64,000 nt of DNA from Comamonas testosteroni (lineage in GTDB: Bacteria; Pseudomonadota; Gammaproteobacteria; Burkholderiales; Burkholderiaceae_C): NCBI RefSeq assembly GCF_014076415.1, contig NZ_CP043568.1, positions 5,580,001 through 5,644,000 on the forward strand, given 5' to 3'. The notes under the pieces were generated by a model. That model had not been told where the DNA came from. It saw only the letters and a list, made by a program, of their open reading frames with translations, and did no database searches. Every line of letters begins with the position of its first letter. Within the stretch, counting starts at the first letter, position 1. This document shows, piece after piece, positions 9,133 to 18,828 of the stretch. Both the position numbers and the translations under genes were made by a program.

Positions 9133-9151
9133 GCAAGAACCCTGTGGCCGC

Positions 9152-9577
9152 CTAACGGCTGCCGCCGGCTTTACTGCTCACCTGTGTTTCCGAGCTTGCC
9201 GGGATCTTGTGGGTAAAGCTCTCCAGATAGCGCTGATAGCTGCGCTGGGCCACATCGCTTGTCACGGGATAGGCGTTGCGCGATGCGTACTGGCCGCTGG
9301 CCTGCAGCGCCAACAGATAGCTGGTGGCATCGCCCACACGATTGCTTGCCGGCGGTGTCAGGGAGGCATTGCCGGGAGCCGGAGTCTGCGTCACTGCGGC
9401 CTGTGCAGTTGCTGCGGGCATCGCTGCCGCACTTCGGGGTGCACTCATATCGCTCACGCCCGTACCGGAGCCGGTACTGCCGCCGGCCTGCGCCAAGGCA
9501 GCCGAGGCCATGCCGAGAGCCATCAACGCCAGGGTGAATGCGCGGGCCCGTTGGGTGAATGCTGTCTGCGTATTCAT
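9152..9577 (-). CDS. DUF3613 domain protein of the tad locus
   Basis: A 141-residue exported protein: the signal peptide ends at ALGMASAALA (cleavage about residue 29). A Ser/Thr/Ala/Pro-rich linker follows, then a C-terminal DUF3613 segment RVGDATSYLLALQASGQYA and RSYQRYLESFTHKIP (about 80-130). DUF3613 proteins are often found in Burkholderiales tad clusters and have no assigned activity; a periplasmic accessory role is inference. The ATG at 9577 has an AGGAG ribosome site 5-9 bases upstream. It sits between the TadD-like lipoprotein and tadG and is probably co-transcribed with both. Confidence 0.75.
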   Translation of the reverse strand: MNTQTAFTQRARAFTLALMALGMASAALAQAGGSTGSGTGVSDMSAPRSAAAMPAATAQAAVTQTPAPGNASLTPPASNRVGDATSYLLALQASGQYASRNAYPVTSDVAQRSYQRYLESFTHKIPASSETQVSSKAGGSR

Positions 9578-9594
9578 GGGGACTCCTTGAAGGT

Positions 9595-11259
9595 TCAGGG
9601 CCAGGCACGCTCGGGCGCACTCTGCTTGGCAGAAGCTGCAGGCTTGCTGCCGGCATCTTCATCGGGTGTTTCAAAGAACAATCCACTCGCCGCTGCGCGC
9701 TGGGGCAGCATGGCTTGCACGACCTGTTTGCCGCCGGATTCACCGGCCTGGCGAACGGCGACAGGATGTGCCGCAGCCATCACCACTGCAGCCTCCGGCA
9801 ACGATCTTGTCGCTCGCGCGGGCTGGCGCGCGATCATGGGCTGCGCTTCAGGCTCGGCGCGCGAAGCCGGTGCCGGCTGCATCTGCTGCAGCTTTGCGGG
9901 CATTGCCTCCGTCAGCAAAGACTGTGCCGGCTTGTGTGCCTCCTGCCTGGCGGACAGAGAAGCCGTCGCCACGGTCGCCTCCAGCAGCGGCGCCGTTTTC
10001 GCTATCAAGACAGGAGCCCTTTGCGCCTTATCTGCGGTTACTTCAGGCTGCTTTGGTACTGAGGTCCTTTCCAATGGAACAGTAGCTGCTACATCGACAG
10101 GAGCATCTGATGCCTGCACAGGAACAGGCGGCGCGTAGGCATAGGTTTGCGGAGCCGCCTGCATGAATTGGCTCACCCCCTGACCGGGGTGACGCGGCCT
10201 TCCTGCATCAAAGCTGCTGCCGGAGACCATCCACTGACCACCGCTGGGCGCCCGCTCCACATTCCGCGCCACCAGAGGCTGCGCTTGGGGCAGCGGCAAC
10301 ACAGCGGTAGGAAATGGCACAGACTCCGCTGCCTTGACTACCACTACCGGAGCCTTGGCGGCCTCAGGCTCCGGTGCGGACTTTTTTGCGGCGGGCACCT
10401 CCTGCGCTGCAGCAGGCTCCGGCACTTCGGCGGATTTCCCGGAACTGACCACGGCCTCGGGGGCCGTCTTCACTTCCGGACGGGAAAGGTTGACAACCTT
10501 GCCGGTCGCAGTCGCGGCAGGCTTTGCTGCTGCCAGGCTTGCAGTCCTCGCCCACTCCCCGGCCTGCTCCTTGACCAGTTGCTGGGTCTGTGCGTCCAGC
10601 TTGCGCTGGCGCATGAATTCCTCGGCCTGCGCGCTCTGGCCGCTGACCATCATGAACAGGCTCAGATTGACGTTGACCTGCGCATCCTCGGGATTGAGCT
10701 GCGCCGCCTGCATCAGGGGAATGCGCGCTGCGTTCAGATCATGCGCACGCAGATAGGCATAGCCCAGATCGGTCAACAGGCGCGAGTCCACAGGATTGCT
10801 CATGCGCGCCTGCTCCATCTGCTGAGCGGCACTGCGAAAGTCGCCCTGCTCTGCTGCCACACGGCCCAGGCCATAGCGTGCAGCACCATCCTTGGCGCTG
10901 CCGAGCAGGCCCTGGTAAATGGGGATAGCCGCACTGAGCTGACCCACCTGACGCAATGCATCGGCGCGCAACAGCCGCGAATCGCTGGAAGCGCCCCATT
11001 GCTTGTCCAGTGCATCCAGGTGCGCGATGGAGGCATACCAGAGCGACTTGGACTGCATCTGCTTGACCAGAGAGAGGTAGGTGTCCTGCGTGTCGACCAC
11101 AGCCTCCTTCTCCAGCGGCATGTCTGCCGCAGCCTTGGCCGCCGGCGACAGCGCGGGCTGGTTCTGCCCCAGCAGATTGCCCACGCTGGAGCAGCCCGCC
11201 AGCAGTGCCATGGCTGCGGTCGCCAATGGCAGCATCAGATATCGGCTTTCTTTTTTCAT
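9595..11259 (-). CDS. tadD: TadD-like TPR lipoprotein of the Flp pilus locus
   Basis: A 554-residue outer-membrane lipoprotein candidate: the signal peptide ends in the lipobox LLAGC (Cys about 23). The N-terminal half (about 60-230) contains tetratricopeptide-type repeats, for example AKDGAARYGLGRVAAEQGDF, SRLLTDLGYAYLRAHDLNAA and NPEDAQVNVNLSLFM. This fits TadD, a pilotin-like helper for secretin assembly. The C-terminal half (about 250-554) is a Pro/Ala/Val/Gln-rich low-complexity region, longer than in typical TadD proteins. The gene starts 4 bp after tadC, so it is translationally linked. Assignment as TadD rests on the TPR-lipoprotein architecture and position, not on a unique motif. 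Confidence 0.75.
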   Translation of the reverse strand: MKKESRYLMLPLATAAMALLAGCSSVGNLLGQNQPALSPAAKAAADMPLEKEAVVDTQDTYLSLVKQMQSKSLWYASIAHLDALDKQWGASSDSRLLRADALRQVGQLSAAIPIYQGLLGSAKDGAARYGLGRVAAEQGDFRSAAQQMEQARMSNPVDSRLLTDLGYAYLRAHDLNAARIPLMQAAQLNPEDAQVNVNLSLFMMVSGQSAQAEEFMRQRKLDAQTQQLVKEQAGEWARTASLAAAKPAATATGKVVNLSRPEVKTAPEAVVSSGKSAEVPEPAAAQEVPAAKKSAPEPEAAKAPVVVVKAAESVPFPTAVLPLPQAQPLVARNVERAPSGGQWMVSGSSFDAGRPRHPGQGVSQFMQAAPQTYAYAPPVPVQASDAPVDVAATVPLERTSVPKQPEVTADKAQRAPVLIAKTAPLLEATVATASLSARQEAHKPAQSLLTEAMPAKLQQMQPAPASRAEPEAQPMIARQPARATRSLPEAAVVMAAAHPVAVRQAGESGGKQVVQAMLPQRAAASGLFFETPDEDAGSKPAASAKQSAPERAWP

Positions 11260-11263
11260 TTGT

Positions 11264-12208
11264 TTATCCCCCCAATGCCTTCATCACGGCCAGAAAGCCG
11301 GGTCCGGCAGTCACGATGATCAGGGCCGGAAGCAGCGTCAGGACCATGACGCCTGTCATCTTGACCGAGATCTTTCCTATCAACTCCTTCATCTTGGCCT
11401 TGCGCTGCTCGCGCAGACGCTCGCCAAAAATGCGCAGAGGCTCCTGCACGGCTCCGCCGTATCTGTCGATCTGAATCATCAGCGATGTCAGATTGGCCAG
11501 GTTGTCGTTCTGATAGACCTCGCTCATGCGAGCAAAGGAACGCTCGCGCGTGCTGCCCCGGCTGTACTGCTGATTGGCCAGCTGTATCTCTCGCGAAAGC
11601 ACGGGCATGACATTGCCGAAATCGGAGCCAATGACCTGCAGGGTCTGGTCAAGACTCATGCCCGTGCCTTGCAGCAAGCCCAGCAAATCGACAAACAAAG
11701 GCAGCTCGCGGGCAACGCTGGCCCTGCGGCGGCGCGCCACGCTGCGCAGCACCCATTTGGGAAGCAGGAAACCTATGGTGAATGCTGCAAACAGGTAGAG
11801 CAGAAAATGCTTGTTACCTGAAAAAACAAAGGCAGCCAGCAGTAAAAGCAATACGGAAACCACGCAGCGTGCTATCAGGTATAGCAGCTGCGCGCGAGTC
11901 GATCCCCAGCCACATTTGCTCAGCAAAATGCGGTCTTCCTGCGCCACCAATGCCTTGCCCAACGATGTATTGAGCCAGTGCGCAGGCAGTTCGCCATCGC
12001 CGTTGAGCGAGCGCAGCAGATCTGCGGGCTTGGAAGGCACTGCAGCCCCGTTCGCGGCAGCAGCACCGCTGCGGCTCAGTGCATCCTGCACCACCTGACT
12101 GCTGCGCTCACGGCGCTGATGCGCATAGGCAATCAAGACTGCACCGATCAGCGCAGCCAAGGCCAGAAATGCCACGCTCAGCATCAGCAAAAGACGGGAT
12201 GTCTCCAT
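11264..12208 (-). CDS. tadC: Tad pilus inner-membrane platform protein TadC
   Basis: A 314-residue type II secretion system F-domain protein, one of two inner-membrane platform subunits that work with the TadA ATPase. Membrane helices are visible at the N-terminus (LLMLSVAFLALAALIGAVLI), in the middle (VVSVLLLLLAAFVFSG, FLLYLFAAFTIGFLLPKWVL) and at the C-terminus (MTGVMVLTLLPALIIVTAGP). The conserved F-domain segment LPLFVDLLGLLQGTGMSLDQ lies between them. The ATG at 12208 overlaps the tadB stop as TGATG, favouring it over the TTG one codon upstream. The coupled stop/start implies linked translation with tadB. Confidence 0.88.
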   Translation of the reverse strand: METSRLLLMLSVAFLALAALIGAVLIAYAHQRRERSSQVVQDALSRSGAAAANGAAVPSKPADLLRSLNGDGELPAHWLNTSLGKALVAQEDRILLSKCGWGSTRAQLLYLIARCVVSVLLLLLAAFVFSGNKHFLLYLFAAFTIGFLLPKWVLRSVARRRRASVARELPLFVDLLGLLQGTGMSLDQTLQVIGSDFGNVMPVLSREIQLANQQYSRGSTRERSFARMSEVYQNDNLANLTSLMIQIDRYGGAVQEPLRIFGERLREQRKAKMKELIGKISVKMTGVMVLTLLPALIIVTAGPGFLAVMKALGG

Positions 12209-13176
12209 CAATCGCCCCCCTCGCCGAGCTTGGCCATGCGGTAGAGCAACAGCACACCAAAGACCTGCAAAGCAGCCGCCGCCCAGATGATGTTGCGACC
12301 ACTGGCGTCATTCCACATGTTCAGAAAGTAGCTCGCATTGAAGGAAATGATCAGACAGCATACGGCCACCGGCAGCAGGCTCAGCACCCAGGCCGACATG
12401 CGCGTTTCGGCTGTCATGGCAGACAGATCCTGCTCGGCCTGCTCGCGGTCTCGCATGAAATTGGCCACACGTTCCAGCAGCAGATCAACCCGGCCACCAT
12501 AACGAACGCTGATGCGCAGAATGGCGGCCAGCAAATGCAACTCGTCCAGTCTTGTCTGTCTGGCCACATGGGCCACCGCGTTCTCCAGGTCCATGCCCGC
12601 ACGAGCCAGACTGGCAGCTTTTTCCATGATCGATTGCAACGGGTCTTTGGTGCTGGCCGCTGCCATCTGGAAGGCTGCCTGAACGGAGTTGCCAATCGTT
12701 ACCAAACGCACCGTGTTGTCAAGAAAGCCGGGTAACTGCTGCGTGAGCCTGACGCGAAACTTCTGCGCCCGCGCGTAAAGCCAAAAGAAGAAGCCAATCC
12801 CCAGCACCACCAGCGCGGCACTACCGGCCAGCCAGCCGACCGCAAGACCAACTGCCAGAAACGTCGCAGCAATCAGGACCAGCCCGCCATAGAAAACTCC
12901 GGCACTAACTGTCCCCAACAAGATGGCGGGAACCGGCCAGCCGGTTCTTTTCTCATTGCCCAGCAAGGCATCCGCCACCGAGCCATCAAACGCCGATGCC
13001 GCTGCATCCTTGGTGACAAACCCGGCGACGGCGGCCGCGCTTTTTTCCAGGCTCTGCTCCAGATGCCTGGTCATACGATGTGTCCTCTGCTGCCGACTGG
13101 CAAGCATCCACAGTGCCACGGCGGCTGCAGCGATCAGCAGCGCCAGACTCAGGAGCAAAAACGCATGGCTAGCCAT
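12208..13176 (-). CDS. tadB: Tad pilus inner-membrane platform protein TadB
   Basis: A 322-residue paralogue of TadC and the other platform subunit for Flp pilus biogenesis. It has an N-terminal membrane helix (FLLLSLALLIAAAAVALWML) and two central helices (AILLGTVSAGVFYGGLVLIA, FLAVGLAVGWLAGSAALVVL). The F-domain follows: QLPGFLDNTVRLVTIGNSVQ, then RLDELHLLAAILRISVRYGG and a C-terminal helix pair. The ATG at 13176 lies inside the end of tadA and reads ATGGCTAG, giving an 8-nt overlap, which supports this start. A longer upstream frame lies entirely within tadA and is not used. Confidence 0.88.
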   Translation of the reverse strand: MASHAFLLLSLALLIAAAAVALWMLASRQQRTHRMTRHLEQSLEKSAAAVAGFVTKDAAASAFDGSVADALLGNEKRTGWPVPAILLGTVSAGVFYGGLVLIAATFLAVGLAVGWLAGSAALVVLGIGFFFWLYARAQKFRVRLTQQLPGFLDNTVRLVTIGNSVQAAFQMAAASTKDPLQSIMEKAASLARAGMDLENAVAHVARQTRLDELHLLAAILRISVRYGGRVDLLLERVANFMRDREQAEQDLSAMTAETRMSAWVLSLLPVAVCCLIISFNASYFLNMWNDASGRNIIWAAAALQVFGVLLLYRMAKLGEGGD

Positions 13177-14503
13177 GGCGCAGTCCCGCATGGTTTGCGC
13201 CGTTGCCGCCCGCGTGCTGCAGCACCGCACGATAGCGCGCCAGCTTGGGCGTATGTGGCACCATGCCCAGCGTGGTCCAGCGCTCCAGATCCTCGCCGTC
13301 GGCCTGCGGCAGCAGCTCGTGACGATAGAGCTCCTGCGTGGCAATCACGCTATCGGTGATGCCCGTGACTTCGGTGATCGATGTAATGCGCCGTTTGCCA
13401 TTGGGCAGGCGGCTGATCTGCACGATGAAATCGAGCGCATTGGCAATCTGGCGGCGCAGGCTGACCTCGCTGCCCTGAAAGCCCGCAAAGCCCGCAAGCA
13501 TCTCCATGCGGTGCAGACACTCGCGAGGAGAGCTGGCGTGGATGGTGGCCATGGAACCGTCGTGACCGGTGTTCATGGCCTGCAGCATTTCCAACACTTC
13601 CGCGCCGCGCACCTCGCCCACCACAATGCGATCCGGGCGCATGCGCAAGCTGTTGCGCAGCAGATCCCGAATGGAAACCACTCCGGCGCCTTCAAAGCCA
13701 CCGGGACGGCTTTCCATGCGCACCACATGCGGGTGAGGCAGCGTGAGCTCGGCCGTGTCCTCAATCGTCACCACCCGCTCATTGGCGGGGATAAAGCCCG
13801 CAATCGCATTGAGCATGGAGGTCTTGCCGCAGCTGGTGCCGCCGCTGATGAGAATATTGCAGCGCTCGCGCACCGCCAGCTCCAGCAAGCGAGCCATGCC
13901 TTCGTCCATGGTGCCGAAATCGACCAGATCCTGAACGCGCAGCGGATCATTGCGAAACTTGCGTATGGATACCGCCGGCCCATCCAGCGACAAGGGCTCT
14001 ATCACCACATTGATACGCCCTCCATCCGGCAAGCGCGCATCGACCATGGGCGTGGATTCATCAAGGCGGCGGCCCAGCGGGGAGATGATGCGGCGCACGA
14101 TGCGCAGCACATGGGCGTTGTCGGTGAAATGCAAGGCCTCCTGCTGCAAAATTCCCTTGCGTGAGACAAAGACGCGCTGATAGCCGTTGATCAGAATGTC
14201 CTCGACCTCCGGGTCGGCCATCAGGTCATCCAGCGGCCCCAGCCCGGACAGCTCCTTGTTCAGGGCCTGCGCAATCCATTGCACCTCCTCGTCATTGACT
14301 GGAAAGCGCTGCTGACGCACAAACTGCTCCAGCTCCTGGTGCACAAACTGGCGCACACGGCTGGTTGACCACTTGGCAAACACCGCACCCAGTTCCTCCA
14401 CACGCGTGAGCAAATGCTCGTGTGCGACGTTCTTGATCAGCAGCAGCTGCTTGGAGTCCGAAAAATGACTGCTTTTTTCGGCGAAAACAATGTCCATGCT
14501 CAT
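13169..14503 (-). CDS. tadA: Tad pilus assembly ATPase TadA (CpaF)
   Basis: A 444-residue secretion ATPase (VirB11/PulE superfamily) that powers assembly of the Flp pilus from the cytoplasmic face. Walker A is [15 protein letters not shown] at about residues 219-233. The Asp-box/Walker B region includes [20 protein letters not shown], followed by [20 protein letters not shown] and the His-box [20 protein letters not shown]. The Walker A has Ser-Cys where most family members have Gly-Ser but keeps G-x4-GK-S/T. The ATG at 14503 forms an ATGA overlap with the tadZ stop and has a GAGGAG ribosome site, which decides the start against an in-frame codon 9 triplets upstream. Confidence 0.95.
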   Translation of the reverse strand: MSMDIVFAEKSSHFSDSKQLLLIKNVAHEHLLTRVEELGAVFAKWSTSRVRQFVHQELEQFVRQQRFPVNDEEVQWIAQALNKELSGLGPLDDLMADPEVEDILINGYQRVFVSRKGILQQEALHFTDNAHVLRIVRRIISPLGRRLDESTPMVDARLPDGGRINVVIEPLSLDGPAVSIRKFRNDPLRVQDLVDFGTMDEGMARLLELAVRERCNILISGGTSCGKTSMLNAIAGFIPANERVVTIEDTAELTLPHPHVVRMESRPGGFEGAGVVSIRDLLRNSLRMRPDRIVVGEVRGAEVLEMLQAMNTGHDGSMATIHASSPRECLHRMEMLAGFAGFQGSEVSLRRQIANALDFIVQISRLPNGKRRITSITEVTGITDSVIATQELYRHELLPQADGEDLERWTTLGMVPHTPKLARYRAVLQHAGGNGANHAGLRHG

Positions 14504-15849
14504 TCGCCTCTCCTCAATCGCTTGGCCCATTGCCCCAAAACTCCCGACGCTGGCGCCGCGACCTTGTCAGCCACCACCGCTCCGCTCAGCAATGCTCTGG
14601 CCATGCTTCTGACACAGGTCACATAGGGATCACCGCGCAGCGATTGCGACAACAGCTGACCGCAGCTGGCGGCATTCAGCAAAACCGTGGACCGATCCGG
14701 CACCACATGCAGCAATTCCAGGCCAAGGCGCTGCGCGACCTCTTTGGCGGGCAGGCCGGCTTGCGCATTGAAGCGGTTGAGCACCAGCTTGAGCGTGCTG
14801 CGACTCACGCCCTTGGCATCAAGCTCCTTGAGCATCTGCGCCGTAGACACAATGCCTCCCAGCGACTGGTCACAAACCACCCAGCCCTGCCCGCTCTCGC
14901 GCAGCAAGGGCGCCAGAAAATCAGCCTGCACCATGCCGCCCAGATCGATCACCTGCACCCCAAGCAGGCTTTTGAGCGTGTTGACGACACCCGCTGCAGC
15001 CGCAGGGCTGACTTCGCGCAGCATGCCCAGATCGGAAGGCCAGGCCAGAGTCACAGTGCCTGTGGAGTGCTTGGCAAAGGCCGATTCGATCAATGTCGCG
15101 TCCAGGCGGCGCGTATTCTGAACCGCATCCACAAAGCTGAAGTCACCCGCGATGCCCAGATACAGCAAGCCATCACGTGCAGGCAAGCCCAGGTCCAGCA
15201 ATGCTGCATGTGCGGACTCATCCAGCGGCAACTGACTTGCGCCAAACGGCCTGGCAACCTGCTTTCTGTTCTTGCTGCCTCGCACGTCATAGGCATGCAT
15301 TTCCTGGAGCATCACGGCCAGATGCGTTGCCAGCGTAGTCACACCCATCCCTACACGTGCCCCCAGCAAAGGCAGGGAGAAGCCTTTGGTTTCCGGCTCC
15401 AGCGCCACCGTCGCAGGCAGCTGACGGCGTTCATGCATCTGATGCCTGATGGCCGCATTGGCCTCGGCTTCGGACGCATCCCAGTCAATGAATTCAACCA
15501 CGCCACAGCGCAGGGCCGCACGCATGGAAGCGGGCTCGGCAGCAGAGCCGGACCCCATGATCACCACGCCGGGGAAACTGGCGCGCAAATCGCTGACCAG
15601 GACGATGGCAGCCTCCGTCATGGGAGTCGAGAAATCCACCACCACCACGCCAAGCCCAGGCGCCGAAATCGCAGTGTGAAGCGTTGCCAGATCGCCTGCC
15701 ACCGGTATCACTTCCGCATCGCTGCCCAGAGCACTTGCCAGCCAGAAAGCGTGCGATGAGGACTGCGTTACCAGCACCACGCGTGCATTGCCGCGCACCG
15801 CCCCTGGCTGCGCGGTATTGAGCTGGGAAGAGTCCATGCGCATATTCAT
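14500..15849 (-). CDS. tadZ: Flp pilus localisation ATPase TadZ/CpaE
   Basis: A 449-residue MinD/ParA-like protein that helps place the pilus machinery at the pole in characterised systems. The N-terminal about 120 residues form a receiver-like domain (ARVVLVTQSSSHAFWLASAL, VVVVDFSTPMTEAAIVLVSD). The ATPase-like part begins near FSLPLLGARVGMGVTTLATH, a deviant Walker A in which the expected Lys is missing (GARVGMGVTT). It continues with ALLDLGLPARDGLLYLGI and QVIDLGGMVQADFLAPLLRE. Deviant P-loops are common in TadZ proteins. I chose the ATG at 15849; an upstream extension of the frame overlaps the secretin gene. Confidence 0.85.
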   Translation of the reverse strand: MNMRMDSSQLNTAQPGAVRGNARVVLVTQSSSHAFWLASALGSDAEVIPVAGDLATLHTAISAPGLGVVVVDFSTPMTEAAIVLVSDLRASFPGVVIMGSGSAAEPASMRAALRCGVVEFIDWDASEAEANAAIRHQMHERRQLPATVALEPETKGFSLPLLGARVGMGVTTLATHLAVMLQEMHAYDVRGSKNRKQVARPFGASQLPLDESAHAALLDLGLPARDGLLYLGIAGDFSFVDAVQNTRRLDATLIESAFAKHSTGTVTLAWPSDLGMLREVSPAAAAGVVNTLKSLLGVQVIDLGGMVQADFLAPLLRESGQGWVVCDQSLGGIVSTAQMLKELDAKGVSRSTLKLVLNRFNAQAGLPAKEVAQRLGLELLHVVPDRSTVLLNAASCGQLLSQSLRGDPYVTCVRSMARALLSGAVVADKVAAPASGVLGQWAKRLRRGE

Positions 15850-15865
15850 GTCTCTACTCTGGCAC

Positions 15866-17230
15866 TCAGCGCGAGAAGCCCGGCGCCACGCTGGACGACA
15901 GGCCACCCGCCACCCATGGCCCCCACACCGCAGGATCACGCTGCTCGGTGCGCCCGGGCAGCAGCGGCTCCACATTCACATCGCGAGCCAGCGGCTTGAC
16001 AAGGCGCGGAGTCACCACAATCGCCAGCTCGCTCTCCTTTCGCTGAAACTCCTGACGCTTGAACAGCACACCCAGAATCGGGATATCGCCCAGCAAAGGA
16101 ACCTTGTCGGTACCCGATGTGGTGTTGCGGCTGACCAGGCCGCCAATCACAAAGCTCTCGCCGTCACCCAGTTCCACCGTCGTGTCGGCACGGCGAGTGG
16201 TGATGGACGGAATGGTCGCGCTGTTCAGAACTATGGTGTTGGCGTAGTCCAGTTCGCTGGCCTCAGGCGCCACCTTGAGCACGATGCGATCGTTGGACAG
16301 CACCGTGGGAGAGACCGTCAAGCCGATGCCGTAAGGCTTGTACTGAATGGCCACCATGCCCGTGCCTGCAGGCACGGGAACCGGCACCTCGCCGCCCGAC
16401 AGAAAGTTGGCGCTCTGGCCGGACAAGGCCACCAGGGTCGGGGCCGCCAGCACCCGCGCCAGATTATTGCCTTCGAGCATGCCGATATTGACACCGATGC
16501 CGGCCTTGTCGAACTGCATCAACAGGTTGAAGGCCTGAGTCAAAGGGTTGGCGGTCGCGCCTGTCGTGGAGCTCCCGCCGCCTGAGCCATAGGAGCCCCG
16601 CCCAAAAATGCCAAAGCTGAAGCCAGAGCTGTTGGGAGAGGTGCTGAACAGATTGAGACCCACCTTCTTCATCTGGGTCTTGTTGAACTCAACCACCTTG
16701 ACATCGACCTGCACCACATTGCTTTTGAGCTGGACGCTGGAGAGATCGACGGTCTTGGCCTTGTCGGCGGATTGCGCATTCGCCAGCTCGCCGGCAAATT
16801 GCTGCTCTATCAGGCTGGAGGCCTTGGCCGTGCGCAGTTCCACCCGCTGCTGCACATTGAGCATATAGGTCTGCGCCTGCGCTTCACCACGCGGCCAGAC
16901 CATGAACGATGTGCTGCCAGGCTTGAGCGGATTCAGCAGGATCTTGGCGGCAGCCCCTTTGCCCGCACGCTTGATATGCACCGCCGCAATCGTGTCGTCG
17001 CCGATGGCAATGCGCTCCACACCGCCGGGCAGGTCCAGCTCATGCTGCGCGCCCATCACGAGCTTGATTTCCCTGGATGCTGTTGCTCGCTGCGCTCTGC
17101 TTTCGCCCGCATTGGGCACTTGCTGCGCAAGGGCCGGGACAGTGACGGCACTCAAGGACAGGCCGTAGAGCAGATACAGCGGCTTCAGCGAAAAGGTGCG
17201 GGATGCGATTGAAACAGTCTTGTTATTCAT
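15866..17230 (-). CDS. rcpA: Flp pilus secretin RcpA/CpaC
   Basis: A 454-residue outer-membrane secretin that forms the pilus exit channel. It has a signal peptide (LYLLYGLSLSAVTVPALAQ), then the N-terminal pilus/BON-type domain (REIKLVMGAQHELDLPGGVE, about 52-71; TSFMVWPRGEAQAQTYML). The secretin core follows: QVDVKVVEFNKTQMKKVGLN, IGMLEGNNLARVLAAPTLVA, SGQSANFLSGGEVPVPVPAG, DGESFVIGGLVSRNTTSGTD and VPLLGDIPILGVLFKRQEFQ. A Gly/Ser-rich loop (about 210-230) precedes the core. The 16-bp gap to tadZ and 3-bp gap from cpaB place it inside the operon. Confidence 0.93.
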   Translation of the reverse strand: MNNKTVSIASRTFSLKPLYLLYGLSLSAVTVPALAQQVPNAGESRAQRATASREIKLVMGAQHELDLPGGVERIAIGDDTIAAVHIKRAGKGAAAKILLNPLKPGSTSFMVWPRGEAQAQTYMLNVQQRVELRTAKASSLIEQQFAGELANAQSADKAKTVDLSSVQLKSNVVQVDVKVVEFNKTQMKKVGLNLFSTSPNSSGFSFGIFGRGSYGSGGGSSTTGATANPLTQAFNLLMQFDKAGIGVNIGMLEGNNLARVLAAPTLVALSGQSANFLSGGEVPVPVPAGTGMVAIQYKPYGIGLTVSPTVLSNDRIVLKVAPEASELDYANTIVLNSATIPSITTRRADTTVELGDGESFVIGGLVSRNTTSGTDKVPLLGDIPILGVLFKRQEFQRKESELAIVVTPRLVKPLARDVNVEPLLPGRTEQRDPAVWGPWVAGGLSSSVAPGFSR

Positions 17231-17233
17231 AGA

Positions 17234-18223
17234 TCAGTACCGCACGGTTTGGGAGTTGGCACCACGCACGAATTCAACGGGCAGGGAAGAGTCTGCGGAG
17301 GCAGTACGTGTGCGCGGCACAGCAGGCTTGGCAACCCCGGCTGTCATGGGCCTGGCTGCACTCATGCGCGCGACCGAAGTGCCTGCAGAACCAGCCAGGC
17401 TGCTCATGGCCACACCAGCCTGCGCTGCGTCAGCACCTTCCAGCGGAGCGGCAACAGCTCCCTTGGTCATGGCGACGGCTAATACGCCGGGCAGTGGAGC
17501 AAACTTCTCCCTATCCGGCTCTGTCATATCCGTGGGGCTGCGCAACGCCAGAAGCAGACTGCCATTGGAGCCGCCCAGCAGCAACTGACTGACCTCGGCC
17601 ACCGGCACCGCAAGCACCGCAGTTCGGGCGTTGTCAGGGCCATTGGCCTGCTTGCCCTCTGTTTTCTCCACCGAGCTCAGAGCATCCACCGATGCCGCAC
17701 CATAGGCCAGCACGCGCTTGCGCGAAAGCAGCAAACGCGCCTGGCTCTGGTCGATTTCATTGCCATCGCGGCGCAGCGCAAAGAACACATCGACAAAGTC
17801 ACCAGGTCTGATGCGATTGCCGGCGCCAATGCTTTCATCGACCTTGACTGCGACCGCTCGCTCCCCCTCCGACAACTTGAGCGCCAGGCCGGTCGCCATT
17901 TGCCCTTGGAGTACGGGTGCGCCTTTGGGAATGTCCACCGCAGGAACCGAGCCGACCGCAGCCTGAACCTCGCCATAAGCACCATCGGGCTTGGCGGGCA
18001 ACGGCATGAGCTGCAGATCCTCGGCCTTGAGTGCCTGGCCCGCGGGAATGGCCTGCGCGGCCACCACCACGCTCAGGCTGGCATTAGATTGGCTGCTGCT
18101 GGCGGAAGTTTGAGCCTGAGGGTCCGGTGCCTGAGGAGCCCTGGCAAGCATCCACCCATAAACACCCAGAGCCAATGCCACTGCCAGCAAAACCCCGACC
18201 GCGATCTTTGCGACATTCACCAT
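17234..18223 (-). CDS. cpaB: Flp pilus assembly protein CpaB (RcpC)
   Basis: A 329-residue periplasmic or inner-membrane-anchored protein. One N-terminal helix (IAVGVLLAVALALGVYGWML) is followed by a SAF domain (LSVVVAAQAIPAGQALKAED, about 52-71, then VDIPKGAPVLQGQMATGL). The CpaB/RcpC core follows (GERAVAVKVDESIGAGNRIR, PGDFVDVFFALRRD). The SAF domain is thought to bind peptidoglycan or glycans in the Tad system. The ATG at 18223 has a GAGGGA ribosome site. The gene is 3 bp upstream of the secretin and 48 bp downstream of tadE. Confidence 0.9.
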   Translation of the reverse strand: MVNVAKIAVGVLLAVALALGVYGWMLARAPQAPDPQAQTSASSSQSNASLSVVVAAQAIPAGQALKAEDLQLMPLPAKPDGAYGEVQAAVGSVPAVDIPKGAPVLQGQMATGLALKLSEGERAVAVKVDESIGAGNRIRPGDFVDVFFALRRDGNEIDQSQARLLLSRKRVLAYGAASVDALSSVEKTEGKQANGPDNARTAVLAVPVAEVSQLLLGGSNGSLLLALRSPTDMTEPDREKFAPLPGVLAVAMTKGAVAAPLEGADAAQAGVAMSSLAGSAGTSVARMSAARPMTAGVAKPAVPRTRTASADSSLPVEFVRGANSQTVRY

Positions 18224-18271
18224 AGATTTCCCTCTTATTACTTGGCTTCAAAGAGCAAGGCTTTATCGTTT

Positions 18272-18808
18272 TCAGTCAATCAAGCTAATTTGTGCGACGG
18301 CTCTCCCCCGCAAGAGATTGGGAGTGGGCAGGCTCAACACAGACCCCAGCAATCTCGGGATCAGCGGTGCGGTGGCGTAGTTGTAGTTCACCTGCATGGT
18401 CACGCAGTTCACCAGGCTGGCATCGTTGGAGGCAGTGAAAGATGCTGAACCTGTACCACAGAGACCAGGCGTGGCATGCAAGCCCGCAGCATCGCTGACA
18501 CCTGCGCTGCAGCCCGCAGAACCCAAGCCTGCACCCATTCTGGAAAGCCAATCCGTCGCCAAGGCCGCAGTGGCACAGGCTGCAGTCAAACGTGCCTGCA
18601 ACTGGGCTGGCTTGGTCATCGCGGCGCCCGTGGGAACGGAGGGATATCGCACTGCGGCTCTTGCCCCTTCGGCGGCAGCCAAGGTCAAGGTCTGCTGTGC
18701 GGCAAAGATCAGGCCATAGGTGATGATGGCGTAGAAAATCAGAAAGAAAATGGGAAAGAGAATGGCAAACTCAATTGCTGCTGCACCTTGCTGCCTTTTG
18801 AATTGCAT
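18272..18808 (-). CDS. tadE: TadE-like pseudopilin
   Basis: A 178-residue minor pseudopilin of the Tad system. The N-terminus MQFKRQQGAAAIEFAILFPI has the class III prepilin-like cleavage context (GAAAIEFAILF), with the Glu five residues after the Gly. A long hydrophobic helix follows (FFLIFYAIITYGLIFAAQQ). The remainder is a periplasmic domain with paired Cys residues (SAGCSAGV, PGLCGTGS, VNCVTMQVN) that could form disulfides. A strong ribosome site (AGGAGGGGG) precedes the ATG. It is the third gene of the operon, 20 bp after the prepilin peptidase gene. Confidence 0.85.
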   Translation of the reverse strand: MQFKRQQGAAAIEFAILFPIFFLIFYAIITYGLIFAAQQTLTLAAAEGARAAVRYPSVPTGAAMTKPAQLQARLTAACATAALATDWLSRMGAGLGSAGCSAGVSDAAGLHATPGLCGTGSASFTASNDASLVNCVTMQVNYNYATAPLIPRLLGSVLSLPTPNLLRGRAVAQISLID

Positions 18809-18828
18809 GACCCCCTCCTTTCCTCTTG

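Noticed and set aside
11860..11900. A GCTATCAGGTATAGC dyad as another copy of the AGCTATCAA repeat.
   Set aside because: It lies inside a conserved membrane helix of TadC, lacks the GCGCAAGC flank and is explained by coding.
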